Shown here one piece after another: positions 35,019 to 48,280 of a DNA stretch of 64,000 bases (positions are counted from its first letter, which is position 1; each line of letters opens with the position of its first letter). This DNA is from Morchella semilibera. Lineage: Eukaryota; Ascomycota; Pezizomycetes; Pezizales; Morchellaceae. The DNA lies in contig WBVU01000009.1 of the NCBI GenBank assembly GCA_009192285.1, positions 2,232,001 to 2,296,000 of the forward strand. The letters run 5' to 3'. The notes under the pieces are model-generated. The model ran no database searches and was not told the DNA's origin. It saw only the letters and a program-made list of their open reading frames with translations. The translations under genes were made by a program, and so were the position numbers.

Positions 35019-35880
35019 TGGTTGGGTTAAAGGCCCTCGCTAGGATTGATCGACGTTAGTATCATGAAATTGCACATCATCTGTGGTTATTCTATGTTTT
35101 GGTTTGCTTATCTGGAAATTGGGGGCTTTTTGAGGGCGAAGCAGAGGTAGCAATGTCGACGTGCAAAGTGCGTACACGACGCTGAACGGCATCTGGGAAT
35201 TGTCTTCTGGGTTCGAGCTGCATACTATGGGAGGGGTCAACCCCAATCTCTTCTCTTTCATTTTTTGGCTTGATTGTTGTCTCTGATATTTTTATCTGTT
35301 TTGCTTTTAGTATCTTATTTATCATATGTTATCAAACAAGCAATAATGGTTACCTCCACCAGTTGTAACCCCGAGTTCTTTGGTGGTATTCGTCTCGTTT
35401 TTTTGAGTAGAGGGAGCAGTTGCTAATATGTAGACGGACGACACTACGGCCTCAACACTGTGATATGGCCGAGACTTGTTCCTCTCCCTTGGTGTGCTGG
35501 TATGGTTAGATAAGGTTACCACCCAAACCATGTAAACACGTATCAAAACTAACCACCTATCAAATGTAGGACGGTAGAGGTTTCGCACCAGAAACTTCGT
35601 GGTTCATCATGAACCCTAACCCTAAGTATATTCGAGCACGAGTGATCATTTATGATTTAATCATTCAGTCCACCCAAATACCACAAGATTCCAGTTCATG
35701 GACTAACAAAGTATTCGTAGTCACATTCAATAAACTCTCTTTGTGGATAGATTCCTCATATATCCTTTGTTCTTGAAATCCTTTGTTCCGGGAACAGGAT
35801 ATACAACGTAACCTCGCCCCATGATCGTTTGTTCATTTATACACTACCGAGAGACCGGGTAGTAGCGCAGCAAAGCAAAC
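35019..35880. other. Intergenic spacer
   Basis: No gene seen. A short telomere-like AACCCTAACCCTAA occurs at 35612-35625, only two units, most likely chance or an interstitial remnant. Confidence 0.5.
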
Positions 35881-38358
35881 ATGTCGACACAAGACCCAAT
35901 CCCCAAGCGCAAGCGCAGCGCAGCGAGGGCGGTGGAGAGGAGCACGGCCGGTACTGATGGTAGGTTTCAATCACTCCAATCCACCAGCTGATTATCGCTG
36001 AGGCCGGTTGACATATCCAGATGTACAAGCACAGGGGCTACGGGGGGGGCCAAAGAAGAAAGAGAGGGGGGGACACAAGCCCATAAGAAGTATTCCTGAG
36101 CCAGAGCCGACGACGCAGCCAGACCTGCCAGAGCCCGCAGATGAGACGGCCAGTCATCCCGTGGTGGCTGAGCTTGTGGCTAGCTCGACTAAACCCCCTC
36201 GCAGGGAGCATCGGAAGAAGGTTCCGAAAAAGGGGAGTAAAAAGGAGTACTATGATGCGTTTCGGTCGGGTAAGAGTAGTTTTTTTGGTGTAGGGACATC
36301 TGGTCCAGGCGAGGATACAAGTGTGCCGGTAAAGGATGCTGCGATATTGGTTACTCCAGCTGTGCAAACAGCTGGTGCAACGCATCGCCCGGTCAAAAAG
36401 CCCGAGGTAATCGCAAGGGCACGGAGGAGGGCTCGGGATATTTTGTCGGAGGAAGCGGAGTCCGCAAGAATTCTAGAAAATTATGCTAGAGAGGTGGCTA
36501 TTATGAAAATTGAATTCGATAAGACAAGGATGAAGGAGAAGGCTGGTTTTGGACAGGCAAAAGCTCAGGCACCACCGGCCGTGCAGAAAGAAATCTTGAG
36601 CCATGAATCTACCACTACCAAGTTCACACCTACATCCACCATGAGAAGACTGGACGCTGATCCTAATCGCAACTCGGGTGGTGCGTCCTCAGACCGAAAG
36701 CGCAAAAACCCCTTCACCCAGACACAAGTGGCCGAGGGATTCCTTTTACCACCCCCATTTCCGATTGGTAGAAAGAAGGTAAAACTAGTACCGTCTCCAC
36801 GGAAACAGGAAATGTCAGAGTCTGTATTTCAGGATCTAATGGAGCACAAGCTTGATAAACCTGGTCTGATAAAAGAGCCCAAGAGAATATTTCCTGGAGG
36901 TTCTGAGGGCGAGACAGGAAGATTTGTCTCTATGACTCGCTCTCCAAACGTGGCTACAGGTAAATCGGCCAGCAGTGATAGCTCCAGTACAGAGAAAGGA
37001 AACTCAGGCAATAAACGCACGGTTATGGAAGTTAGGCCGCCACTAAGAACCACAAATAACCCAACCGGTGAAGCAATTGCGGTGAAGAACCCAATTGCAC
37101 GGGAGAACGCAAATGTTGCACAAGAGAATGTCAGGGTGAAGACGCAGTCTTATAACTTGCTAGAGCGTGTTCAGAGTGCCAATCGTGGTAGTAGCAGCGG
37201 TAAGAAGCTCTTTCGTTAGCCGACGACTTAGTTGCTAAATAGACACATGTGTCAGGTGTACATGGGCGAATGCTACCTGATAGGTTTTTGGTGCCAAAGA
37301 CCAACTTCAAGAATGGTATGCCTTGACTTTTATTAGAGCACCAGAATGTTGAGAGGGTTGAGACTGAAGCATATACTGGTATAGGATTTCTCCTGCACAA
37401 AGACCTCGAAAAATACTTCAACCACTCGACCGGCGCCCGCCTTTCCCTGTCCCAACACTTCCCCCCAACTTTCACCCTACCGCAGCCCTCCGACAGAACC
37501 CTAACACATATAGCACTCCAGATTCACCATGCTGCACAGCAAGCGGATGTTTCAGACACCATCGGCGGGTGGGCTGTCATGCCTGTACTCTTTTCGTGTG
37601 GAAAGTCCAGAATTGCCGGGGTGGGTATTGTATTGCCGGATGTTAAACTGGCTACCAGGATAGATTTCAGAGGGTGGCCTTTTCTGGTGGAGGGCGCAGA
37701 GGTAGTGGGGGAGACAACGACTGAAACAAGCAAGCCTGGTGCTGGGGACAAGGAAACAAAGGATAACAAGCAGCACAAAGAAAAAGATCAGAAGGTCCTA
37801 GATGCTGCGAATACCCTGACAAAGCTACACCAACAACACCACGAAGAATCAGACACCGATACCGATCCCGAACCGTTGATAGAGACTCAAATAGTGAAGA
37901 CATCAGGAAGCTCCGGAAATAACATCTCCACTGCAGACTACTACATTAACGAGTCCTCACTCTATAAATACATTCCTCCGTCACGCTCACTAAACCTAAA
38001 AGATCTCGAGTCTAGAATCATGCGCGTTGACTGTCTCACCATCTCCTTCTCCATCTACAATTCCAATTTAAGCCCGGGTGATATGGTTTATACAGATAAT
38101 GGTGGCATGGGCCGGGTGTGTGCCAGACGGGTCCACACGTCCCTGAAAGACAATGCGATTCCAAGGGTAGTGACAAGGGAGTACTGTGTAGAGACTCTAG
38201 ATGGGAGTATATTCTGTCGGGCTGGGGATAGGGGATCACGAGTTTATCGTGACAATGGGAGCGCGAGAGAGTGCGGAAAGGTATTGGCAGCCGTAGTGGG
38301 CACCGGAGCTCCTCTGGTGAGTGTAGGCCTGATCTGTTCGCTACGGGCGGACGCGTAG
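35881..38358 (+). CDS. Orphan nuclear-type protein with protease-like C-terminus lacking the serine
   Basis: Proposed exons are 35881-35959, 36021-37199, 37256-37315 and 37370-38358. The introns are 61, 56 and 54 nt, and all joins keep frame, giving 768 aa. I do not recognise the family. The N-terminal 415 residues are basic and low-complexity, with an NLS-like PKRKR near the start and a short predicted helix (LENYAREVAIMKIEFDKTRM). The third exon is a 20-codon mini-exon (RMLPDRFLVPKTNFKN). The last exon holds a more ordered region and ends in CRAGDRGSRVYRDNG, then VLAAVVGTGAPL. This resembles the serine-loop region of trypsin-like domains (GDSGS, then a VVG strand), with Arg in place of the catalytic Ser. 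Alternatively two genes exist, with one stop at 37217-37219 and a second frame opening after 37324. The third intron's branch point is weak. Confidence 0.6.
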
Positions 38359-41300
38359 ACTTATTTCCTAAGATTTGGGAATTATTTTTATGTATTTTGT
38401 ATTATGTTGTAGATATCATATTATATAATTTTCTGTGGTGTAAAATTGGTTTCATAAATGAGACATTGCAATTGAGATTCGCGCACAAATGGAAGGTGAT
38501 TATAAGTAATTGAGGTAGACCCCTCCAATGTACCGTCATGGACCATCGGCCAGTATCCTCATTGGCATGGGTGTTTATTAAAAAACTAGAGCACCTGAAG
38601 GTATGTGATCCCGGGTTCTGCAAATATCTCCCCCAAACCCACTGAGCTGTAGGCCATGTTGAGAAATAGTTGTGGGAGAGAGACTAAGACCCTTGTATTG
38701 GAAATTCAGCATAACTAGGCCACCTGGGATGCAAAGAGCGGGAAAGGGAACTAAAGAGATGGATAGATGGCATAGCAGATATCAATAATATAGCCCAATT
38801 AACTTTCGACACCTTGTCATTAGTAAGGCAGAGTACGTACCTATCCAGGTTTTCTACTCGCGTTCTTAATCTTGACAATTCAAGAACCCACAATTTCTCG
38901 AGCGAAAAACGCTCAGTGTTCTGGGCAAAAAATTATCAATATCACGAATGCAAGAGGGCAATTGCAAGGGTACCCAGTCGAATTTCTTGGAGATACTTAT
39001 TACAGGCTCATCGAGGTAGTCGGTATGGAGCAAATACCGCTCGGCCATAAAAGTACTTCCCCAGTTCATCAGTCTTGGAGTAAGTACCACATCAGTATAC
39101 CTATAAGGTTCGATCTCACGTAATGAGATTAGGACGAATATTCCTGAGTGGGGGCCAAAACGCCACGACAGATTCGGACAGAAAATATTAGACTTAGCCA
39201 CCGTTTTAGCCCCTACCCTAAACCATCAGTAAGCAATAGACGTCTAGCGTTGCAATTGTAGTTATCCAGTGATCCCTTAACGTGTCAATGCTGCTCCATC
39301 CCCCTCCCTCTCCCCCCCCCCCTCCTCTCCCCTCCCCCTCATTCCCCCATAATAAAGCTTTGGTACGAGATCAACCAATTGATAAGAGACTTTTTAGGGT
39401 AAGCCACCCCCTTGGCGTGAGAATGGGGGGGGTTAGCATTTTGTTGACATCCTATGGATAGTGCGTTATTACTACAGCTTGGACCAGGCTTGACACAGTC
39501 AGCATCTCTAGTTCCAGCGCAACCCTGCAAACCTAGGTACTTAGGTGGAGTAGGCAAAAACTTGCGGATCCTTCTGGACATAATTGGGTACCTTAAGTCT
39601 AGTATCCACACTGCGTAAGGCTGAATTAGCAAGGAGCTTCCGGAAGCTGAACCGAGAGCTACGTACGATAAAAGTCTCGGGATTTTTTCGCAGAAGGTGG
39701 CCCGCCCGATCTGGCTCGGTAGACTCAGAACCCCAAACTGTCTTTGCCATCTAAAACAACCTCAGATAATCTTTCCTCTTCACCGAAGAGTCTCGGGTAA
39801 CCTCGGGCGTGAATGAGTATTCTCATCACAAGTGTGTTGGCTACAATCAATTTTCAACAAAACAGGCGTCTTCAATGTCGTGGCAGTTATTCTGTTCCTT
39901 TTGGAGTTAGCACCAAACTTTGTGATATTCGCTGTTTACACCACGAATCCAAACCACTCCAAAGAATTGCTTTTTAAACCACAAGCGACGTTTCTTTGCC
40001 TCGTCTCCGCTGGCATACTGGCGGTTCTGGCTAAAAAAGAAATGCAAACGTGGTGCATTGTTCGAAACACGAGGGGTTTTCAAGAGTACTCTATTTGATT
40101 CAGAGCCACCTGTACATGCTAAGTACATACATATGTAGGGTACCTACCTAGGGGGTGCGGGTTTGTGCAAGGGAAACCGAATTCGACAAGATCGGGGATG
40201 TATGAGAGCGGCGTCAAAAGCACTCCACATGTGCACTCTAGTCCTGGTCTTAGGTACCTGCATACAGACAAGCAAGCAATCCATGACACTCTACCTACAT
40301 ACCTTGTACTTGCTTTTCGAACTGCAGCGGAGAGGAAGGGAGGGGGGGGGAGCTACCTAAATTGTTTCTCAACATAGGTGTTGCCTCTTTGAAATATTCG
40401 GGTTACCGAGATATCGGGATACTCAACAACTCACAACCTTCCTATCAGAGGTTAGCACAGCATAGCAACGGGCCGGCCCAAATTCCCGACTTCGCGGATA
40501 TCCGAACGTGGGATCTTCACTGATTACCGGGGGAATGCTGGGATGTAGAGTTTAAAAAAGGATTGCTGCCCGGGTGTCTTATGACAGAGTTCCCGAAGTA
40601 CATGTGTATGTGCACGGTTATGGTTTAATAACTAACTTGGACAGTTCTACGCACATACAACTAAAAGAAGGTTTTCTCATGTATGTGTATGTGCATGTGT
40701 ATGCACAAAATCTACTCATGTTCAGTTTGATCTACCCCAAACAGAACACAGATCCGAGAGGCTGGTTTCTTGCCGCCGGCGGTTCCGACCTGGGTCATAA
40801 AGTATCACTCGGTATCGTACGAGAACAACTGCATGCGTTTTATATGCTCCAGGTTAAAAATGCTGTTTCAGCCCAACAACACCTATATTTGTGTTGAAGC
40901 TGCAACTAGATCGTGGCTTGCATACATGTACACACCTGCAGTTTGCCGGCCGGACCAAGGATGTAAAGTACGTGCACCTTGAATAATAAGGCGACTGCAC
41001 ATACATAATGTATAGATCGCTTCATTACCGCGACACCACATGTTTCAATCATTTCAACGTCTAAACCTAACTTTCGAAAAGTGCATCCGTGTAATCAAAG
41101 ATTTAACAACCGGCACATCTATATAGATATGGAGTTAAGCAAACAGGTTGTAATCCGAAAATGGCAGGAAAAAAAGCAAACAACATGAAACATGAAACGA
41201 AAAAACACAAACTGATTTAACAGAAACCCCCCAGAGCTTGAAAATCACGAAGTCGAATGATACAGAGATGTATATAATAGCAAACAGAAAAAAAAAAGAC

Positions 41301-41678
41301 GAACAGAAATAAGAAATAATAAAATAACTAATGGCATAAAGAAATAGAAATAAATCCTCCCGAATAAAATTTTCCCAGCGCCAAGAATCTTTTGCAAGTG
41401 CAGCGTGAAAATGAACAATAGACAAACCAGATCGATGCCCTCCAAAAAAAAAGTTAAGAACCAAGAATCAAAACCCCCCAAAGAACTTTACCCCCCATAT
41501 CTAACGACACCGCCCAAACTCAGACACCCCGCGCCAACAACATGAAACAACACCCTAGAAGATAAGGGTAAGGTAAAGGTATGTTCCGTAAAATAAAAAA
41601 AATGCCAGAATCGGTTTGATGCTCAAAAGATTCGGGCCCGCGGAAAGACTATTACAAAACATGAGGGCGTGGGATGAT
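38359..41678. other. Intergenic, no supported gene
   Basis: 3.3 kb with only short ORFs lacking family features. A polypyrimidine C-run stretch at about 39296-39347 would be quadruplex-prone on the minus strand. TACATGTA occurs at 40923. Confidence 0.45.
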
Positions 41679-42149
41679 TTAGTTGTATCCATACGGGGAG
41701 GACATGAGGATTTTCTGCAGCCATTGCAAGGCGACCTCTGCGGCATCCTCCATCGCGTTATTTAAGTATTGTCCGTCGTACCAGTATCGGGCGCGAAATT
41801 CCTCAGCTCCAATTGAGACCAAGCTAGACCAAGCTGTTCGACCACCTAAGTTTTAATCAAGCAATGTTAGCAATCCGGAGAGTTTGTGGTCCTGGGGGAG
41901 AAGGCGGCGAGGGGCGGGGTTGATTTTACCTCTTTTATCCGAAAACATCTTCCAAACCGGGACCTTCATCCTGTGTGCTCTGCAGTGCTCTATAAAGGTT
42001 TGCTTGTTAAGGCCGTGTATCTCAGAATTTGATGGCGGGTTGAAAATTTGTAGCTAACCTTTGAGCTTGTTTTGCCAAGGGGTCGGCGGGTCCGTGATGA
42101 ATGAAATACCTCGAGATGCTGGAGAAGTTGGTGAGGTAGGAGAGGACAT
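41679..42149 (-). CDS. Small dsRNA-binding-domain-like protein
   Basis: Three exons read leftward: 42149-42059, 41989-41930 and 41845-41679. The introns are 69 and 84 nt, phases agree, and the product is 105 aa. After a short Ser/Pro leader, the chain reads PWQNKLKEHCRAHRMKVPVW, then GGRTAWSSLVSIGAEEFRAR, then YWYDGQYLNNAMEDAAEVAL. This is the alpha-beta-beta-beta-alpha layout of a double-stranded RNA-binding domain. The second helix carries AxxDAAEVAL, as in fungal one-domain dsRBD-like proteins. It might bind RNA or act as a protein-interaction module. The exons are too short to stand out individually, but the joined product is coherent, which is the main support. Basic residues before helix 2 (the KKxAK of canonical dsRBDs) are missing, so RNA binding is uncertain. 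Confidence 0.82.
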
Positions 42150-44770
42150 ATTGTAGGTGTTAATGGTATTAATGGTTGCTAGATTGAAGGTAGACGTTGT
42201 GATGGATTTTTATCGAGAGTTAATCTCGATGAAATTGGGAAAGTTGGATAGGATAAACTAGGCGGGATGTATTAATGCTATTGATATCTGACCGGTTCTT
42301 GGGCCTTGCGGTGTTCTTTTGGTGTGGTGGTGGGTTGCTGGCGATTGATATATATGTTATTGAGTTTGAATTATGGACTTTGTTTTTCTGTGCCTTGCTT
42401 GCTTGTTGATACTGTACTGTGGGGAAGAAGTGGCTGTTAAAGTAGCTGTGATCGCCATGCTTTTATTTTGAGGAGGAGAGTAGGAGGAAGGAGGCTGAAA
42501 GCAAAAAAAAAAAGGCACTCTGTCGAAAGGTATGGTATGCCCAAAAATATGCGTGATGAAGTCGACGAGACCTGTAAGGGACCCTGTCCCGGTGGGGGCG
42601 TGCATTGCATGAGCAAGGGGTATGGATACTGTGTTGTAAGTAAGCTACCACGGTGGACCGCAGGTGCTCGGTCTGCAGAGATTGTTCGACCGAGGCTTCC
42701 ATGGGAAGAAGTGACGTCTAGTACGTACCAATGGGTTGTTGCTGTTGTCTTGTTCTCGATTTCTCGTTCGTCGTTTGCTTGCTTGCTGAAATATGATGAC
42801 CTGCCAGCTCACACAACTACAACTACCTATTCTAAAGACTCCCGATGGACTGCTACTTTCTACTGGAAAGTAAGAGTCGGGCGGGTACTCCACAGTAAGA
42901 GACATCGTCTCATCTACTCGAATCTATTCAATCTCACACCACGTACTCTCCCTTCACTGATCGAAATCAACGGGTAGGTGGGTACTACATTTGGGTTGGT
43001 GGGCAATACATTGCTAGGAAGTTAGTTAGTTTGTCAATTAGGTTAAGGCGGAAAAAAAGAAAACAACTAAAACAATAAACTGGTAGTAAACGCAAGTTTG
43101 AGAAGGTACCGTGGTGCCAAACAATAGGAGAGGACAAGGGAAAAGCAAAGTAGGGAAATATGCAATGTATGCAGCAAAGGGGTAATTTTGTAAGAGAATT
43201 GTTCTTTTCCCCTGAAGGATTAACGGTGCAGATTGGGATTTACCTTGGTGCATAACCTCAGATCTTAGCTGGTAAATTAGTATAGTAAATATATCGATTG
43301 GCCTGGAGCCATGAAGTTTCGAAGAAAGACCTCACCGCGTCGCATCTCTCGATCCGCCCGGTTCCAAATATTTACCTAGCTATTGACCTGGACCCCTACC
43401 TGTCAAAGAGTGATAATGTAGAAGGCTGCCATTACTTGAAGGGGTTTTTTTCCCAGTGTGTTTCAGCTTCCGAATCCACCAATTCTGGATGAACTGTTAG
43501 GGATTATTTAGAGACCTAGCGGTACGTTACACTCCAGATTCTTTCAACATGGAAAACACTTTAGTTTGTTTCCACCCTTTGGGTTCGGTGTATATACACT
43601 TACTAGTCCCTGCTTTCTGACGGACTCAATGCACTTTCTAGTGATGAAGGTACAGTATTTCAGGCTTTTACAGAATAAAAGGAGTGTTTGGGAATTATAT
43701 ATACATCCCACAAACCTAGCTATAGAGCCTGGCGTTCATGTTTGGGTAGTTAGATCGCCATGTTGTGGGATTCATTGCCCAAACGATATTGAGAATAGAA
43801 AAGAAATATTCAAAGCCCAGGCACTACGCACAAAGTAGGGAAAGATTTTCGCCTCTTGAGTAAACAGGAAATCAGGTGACCTAATTAGAGAGCCATACTT
43901 CAATTCCACCAAGGTGTTCACGGATGATATACTGACCAGAGGCATCGAAGCCTGCGACTGGGCCAAACAAGTAGTTAGTTGAACGAATACGTGACGGATT
44001 CTAACTTGTATGAGCCTGTGGGCGGGTACCTACATGTAAGTACCCAATTTACTTGCACGGTAATACAATACTGGGGCAATATTCCATCAACGAGCCACAT
44101 CTTTCACCTTTTGACTTCTAGCTAAACTCCATCCTGGAGTATCCTTCCTTCCGACACATACTCCCCACAAAGTAGATGTACAATATAAGAATAAGAAATT
44201 AATACCATATGTGATTTGGGAAAATAGAAAGAAGGATCGTACAGAATGCGGGGTGGTTTTTGCATTAAGATGCCTCCTACGACCTGTAAAATCCACCCTC
44301 ATCTCTTAGAAAGGCTATTGAACCGTCTGCTAGAAATTAAGGGTTTTTTTTTTCAGGTACGGACTTTATAATTAGCCAATAAAATCTTCGCTCCCATCAT
44401 CTGGATCATCCAAGATGAGTGCCACTGTATGCTTGATCAGTTAGAGCCCGGATTTAGACAGTGGGCCTTCTGTTACAGTCCCTAAAAAGCCTAGTTAATT
44501 TGATATTTATAAGTAGCGATTATATCAGCATTGATTGCTATTAGCTGACGGCAATTAGGTCAGGGTGGTTGCCGAGTCGAGATGAGCCGGTGTTGTCGTG
44601 GACGTCTCCGAACCAGAAGAGAGACGCAAATCCACCAATCAATTCTGAATGCTGCCACCCCCCGCATTGAGCTAGCTATGTTCGTGACACGTACCCAAAA
44701 AGTTCTGTTGCGATGAATGTATGTATCTTCCCATGGAAACGCCAAAGATGTTGACGTTAAGTCAGTGTAT

Positions 44771-44896
44771 GTACCCTACAGTAGAGTACAGTGCTCTATT
44801 GTAGGTACATAACATACATACATGTATGTACTTACATGTACATGTAGTTCTAGCAGTACGTTATGAATGTAAAGTACATGTATGTATGTACATGTA
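44771..44896. repeat. Hairpin followed by TACATGTA array
   Basis: An imperfect inverted repeat (GTACCCTACAGTAGAG at 44771-44786 against 44794-44808) is followed directly by TACATGTA at 44819, 44833, 44839, 44875 and 44889. Between them lie TATGTATG runs. This is the densest group of the palindrome in the window. Confidence 0.75.
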
Positions 44897-47800
44897 GTAT
44901 GCTTGGTGCGCTGCTGCGGGGGCAGTGGAGTCCGATAAGTAGCATGCCTTATCCAACGGTTTTCTCTTTCATAGAATAGAGTAAGTATAGTAAAAGAATT
45001 CCTGTTAATTGTTTTCTTACTTTTATTTTTATTTTTTATTTTCCTCTTCCCGTATGACTGAATAAGGCATGGCGTACTTTATCGTCCCAACATGTGTTCA
45101 ATTCTCAACCACAACTTTCCCTGTGCTGCACTCCCTCTCACGTTTTCGTGGCCAGGTATCCTACTTACCGCTAAACAGAAAACGATAATTGGTACTTGAT
45201 CTTAAGCCGGGAGCCGTACCTATTCAATTGACTTCTTCCCTACGGTTCGCCCAGAGCGAGGGGAGGAAAAAAAAAATGGATATCTCACTTTTGCGCGCAC
45301 AGAACCGCGGTCGATCAAGCCATCAATACCGCCCGCCTGGAACCACGACATGGAGGGGCGAATGTCCAAAAAGGGCAACCAGAAGTTATCCATCATTAGG
45401 AGAAAGGTTGGTCCACGTGTCAGTAACCATACTGCGGCTCTGTGCATAGTGAGAAACAGCGACGTTTCCTAGTGTCCAATTCAATCAAAAACGAATTTTC
45501 TGAGCGGTTGTTGCACCCAATTCAACCCTTCTCTCGTCTCCAGTATAGTAGCTACAGAGTATGGGAATCATGATGGATGAACGCCAAAATGTTTCGCCAA
45601 CGGCACCGTCCATGATGCTTGTATGTAAAGATATCAAGGTTAAAGCCGTTAGTTTCCTCTCGCGTAAAGGTCGCTCCCCCGAGGCAGGGTATGTGAGCCT
45701 GGGTGCGAATGCTATACATGGAAATTGTATAGCCTTAGTTGCCGCCGTTAATGGTTATACGTATTTTCCCTTGCGGGTTGTTTCGCCTTCATGCTGCTAT
45801 CGAATTGAAAATTTCCCTGGACCCCAGTTTCAAGTGAACTGAAGTCGGTGAATTTATTGATGCATTATCAAATCGGGGTCTGCTGGATTCTTTAATATGT
45901 TCTTCCAGTATGTCAGATATTACATACGGCGAATTTTTAACTGGATGAACTCGCGATCAGTTTTCGAGAATATATGTACCCCTTAGCTTCCTTAGCTACC
46001 CGATCATTGAACATCTCAAATTGATAAGAAAAACATTTAATTCCCGAGGGCTAGCCTCTGGCCCTACATACACTTACGCCGCCCTATTAATGACCTCACC
46101 ATACTCGGGGTAGGAAGTAATTTAAGTAGCAGGGACACGGACATTCTAGTCTCAGCCTACCTATAAAGCATGCACATGCCGCTACCACTGATATCACGTA
46201 CCTACTTGGTGTACGGGCCAGTGGTCCAGAAGCCGCCATTACGAAGTGCTGCTATAGGTTCAATGCCTTCGGATAACGCTCTGGTATTAAAAAGAATCCA
46301 AAGGGAGCCTCGATCAATCTCTTGGTGGAAACTCCCCCGAGGCCCTCCATTAAAGTTTGTTCCGGAATCTAATTAACTGGTTTATAGCAGTGGTATATAT
46401 ATATATAAAGGTCTTAAGTAGTGATTAGCACATATAGATATGGTAATGCTATTTCTGAATGATGGAGTTGTGATTTAAATGCTACTACCAGAAGACATGG
46501 CTTGTCTAGGGATGATTTGCCAAGTCCAAGAACGGTCTTGTGCAACATTGGTTTAAATTGTGTCGTGTGCTACAGCGGATATATATCCGGATATTTAATG
46601 GTACTCGGGATCATGGGCCAAAATTCATCAGATTAAAAATCCCCGGCACCTTTTAATAATAGAAAGAGCTTATTTACCTATTGGGATTGCATTTTGTGGA
46701 ACAGCATCGAATTAAAACCACATGATCACTGGGACTCTTAAGACTCTTCCTGCATCGATGCACGGTACAGATCTTTTGAGGGTCAGAGCGCCGGGAAATT
46801 TGCACCCATTGAATCTCGAGATCCTTTACTCTTGCCAGCAGTACCTACGGGTATTTCAAAGATGGGACGGGCGTTTGCTATGGCCACGTAATGTGTTCTT
46901 GTAAGGCGAATCAGCAAGATACTTGAAATTCCCTATCGACTAGAGAGTTCTTAGTATACCCTTGTCAGTTGAGGTAGTAAGAGGCCTCGCAAGGAATCAT
47001 GAAGAAGAAATATTACTATCTGAATGCCCCAAGACTAAACTCCCGGATAACCTATTCTAGATACCCTATTAATACTGTACCTGCTTGCTTTCTTTTGAGA
47101 AAACGACACGTCACTTGCAAAAAAAACACATTTTGAGTTTAAGGCTCCCTTCTCCACAAGTTAGAATAGTCACACCGATAATTATCCGCTAAGACATTAC
47201 TTACATTAGCTATTTACCTATCCATAATGAATAGATCATACCAGGCTTGTGACGGTTTCTGCGTAGAGTCGACTGTCAGTCCCACATCTCCGGGTTCTTG
47301 TACGTCCAATGGAATTTTGCATCATGCAAGGCTGATTACCATGGTACTCTAAAAGATAGCACGAATCGGCTAGTCCAACACGAAATCTACTGATACCGTT
47401 AGCGGGGAAGAAAAAAAGAAATACGGCTATTGTACCTGGTTTGGTGTAGCAAGTAGATGCGGAGGTGGCTTTTTCAAGTTTCAGCGCTGGCAAGGGGCAA
47501 GAGGGTATGGGATGTGTTGAATCTGAAACAGCGCGACATCTAGTCGGATTTTTTCGATTCTTTGACATTGACCCTGACGTCGTACTGTTAGTATCAAGGG
47601 TAAGTAAAATACTGAGGGAACTTTCTAGACATGGTTTATCACTCGCCTCAGTTTCGCCAAGCCACTTTTTCTCGAATTGTAAATCTGAAGACTTACACTG
47701 AGGATAAAGAGTTGCCCTAACAACGCCGGGGTAAAATTCCTAGATGATTACCGGGTGAGGAGGATCAGCTGTACAAACGCCTAAGGCGAGGTTGATGATG

Positions 47801-48182
47801 AGAATGAATGAACTTACCTAAACTCGCCATCCGATTCTAGTGCACAGTTCCCTATTAATGGCAAAGCACCAAACACAGTCTCAATTATTTTATCGAAATT
47901 CGTAGATAGCTACATGTAGGTCGAAGTCCCGGGAAGAAAGTTGTTTTAAAGCCTTCTATGAACCTATCTGTTGCATGAGCAGCAATCAATATCAATGAAT
48001 GGGGATGATAGCGGGGGAATATATGACCTAAAGGAAATCAACAAGGGAAGGGAATGGAGAGAAATCGAGAGTTGACGTTGTATTCCAGTGCATGACGTTG
48101 TTAATATCGGTAATGGTATCTATTATAGGTTAGCCTTTCCCATTATGTGAAAAGAAAGACAAACCAAGGCTGTTACACAGTA

Positions 48183-48280
48183 TACTCAGGTCAGGCAAGA
48201 AGAACCTGAACATCGTTTTTCTGGTAGTAACCAATTTGACCCCTGCTAGCGCGTTTTTATGTTCTTGCCTGACCCGAGTA
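48183..48280. repeat. TACTC...GAGTA fold-back element, copy 1
   Basis: 98 bp, with arms TACTCAGGTCAGGCAAGAA and TTCTTGCCTGACCCGAGTA around a core containing CATCGTTTTTCTGGTAGTAA. It is nearly identical to copy 2 at 49480-49586 but lacks about nine bases in the right arm. Confidence 0.85.

Noticed and set aside
35612-35625. Telomere-like AACCCTAACCCTAA
   Set aside because: Only two units and inside a genic region, so not a telomere.
42468-42977. 169-codon plus-strand ORF
   Set aside because: The translation starts in an A-rich run and has no domain. It overlaps the upstream region of the divergent dsRBD-like gene.
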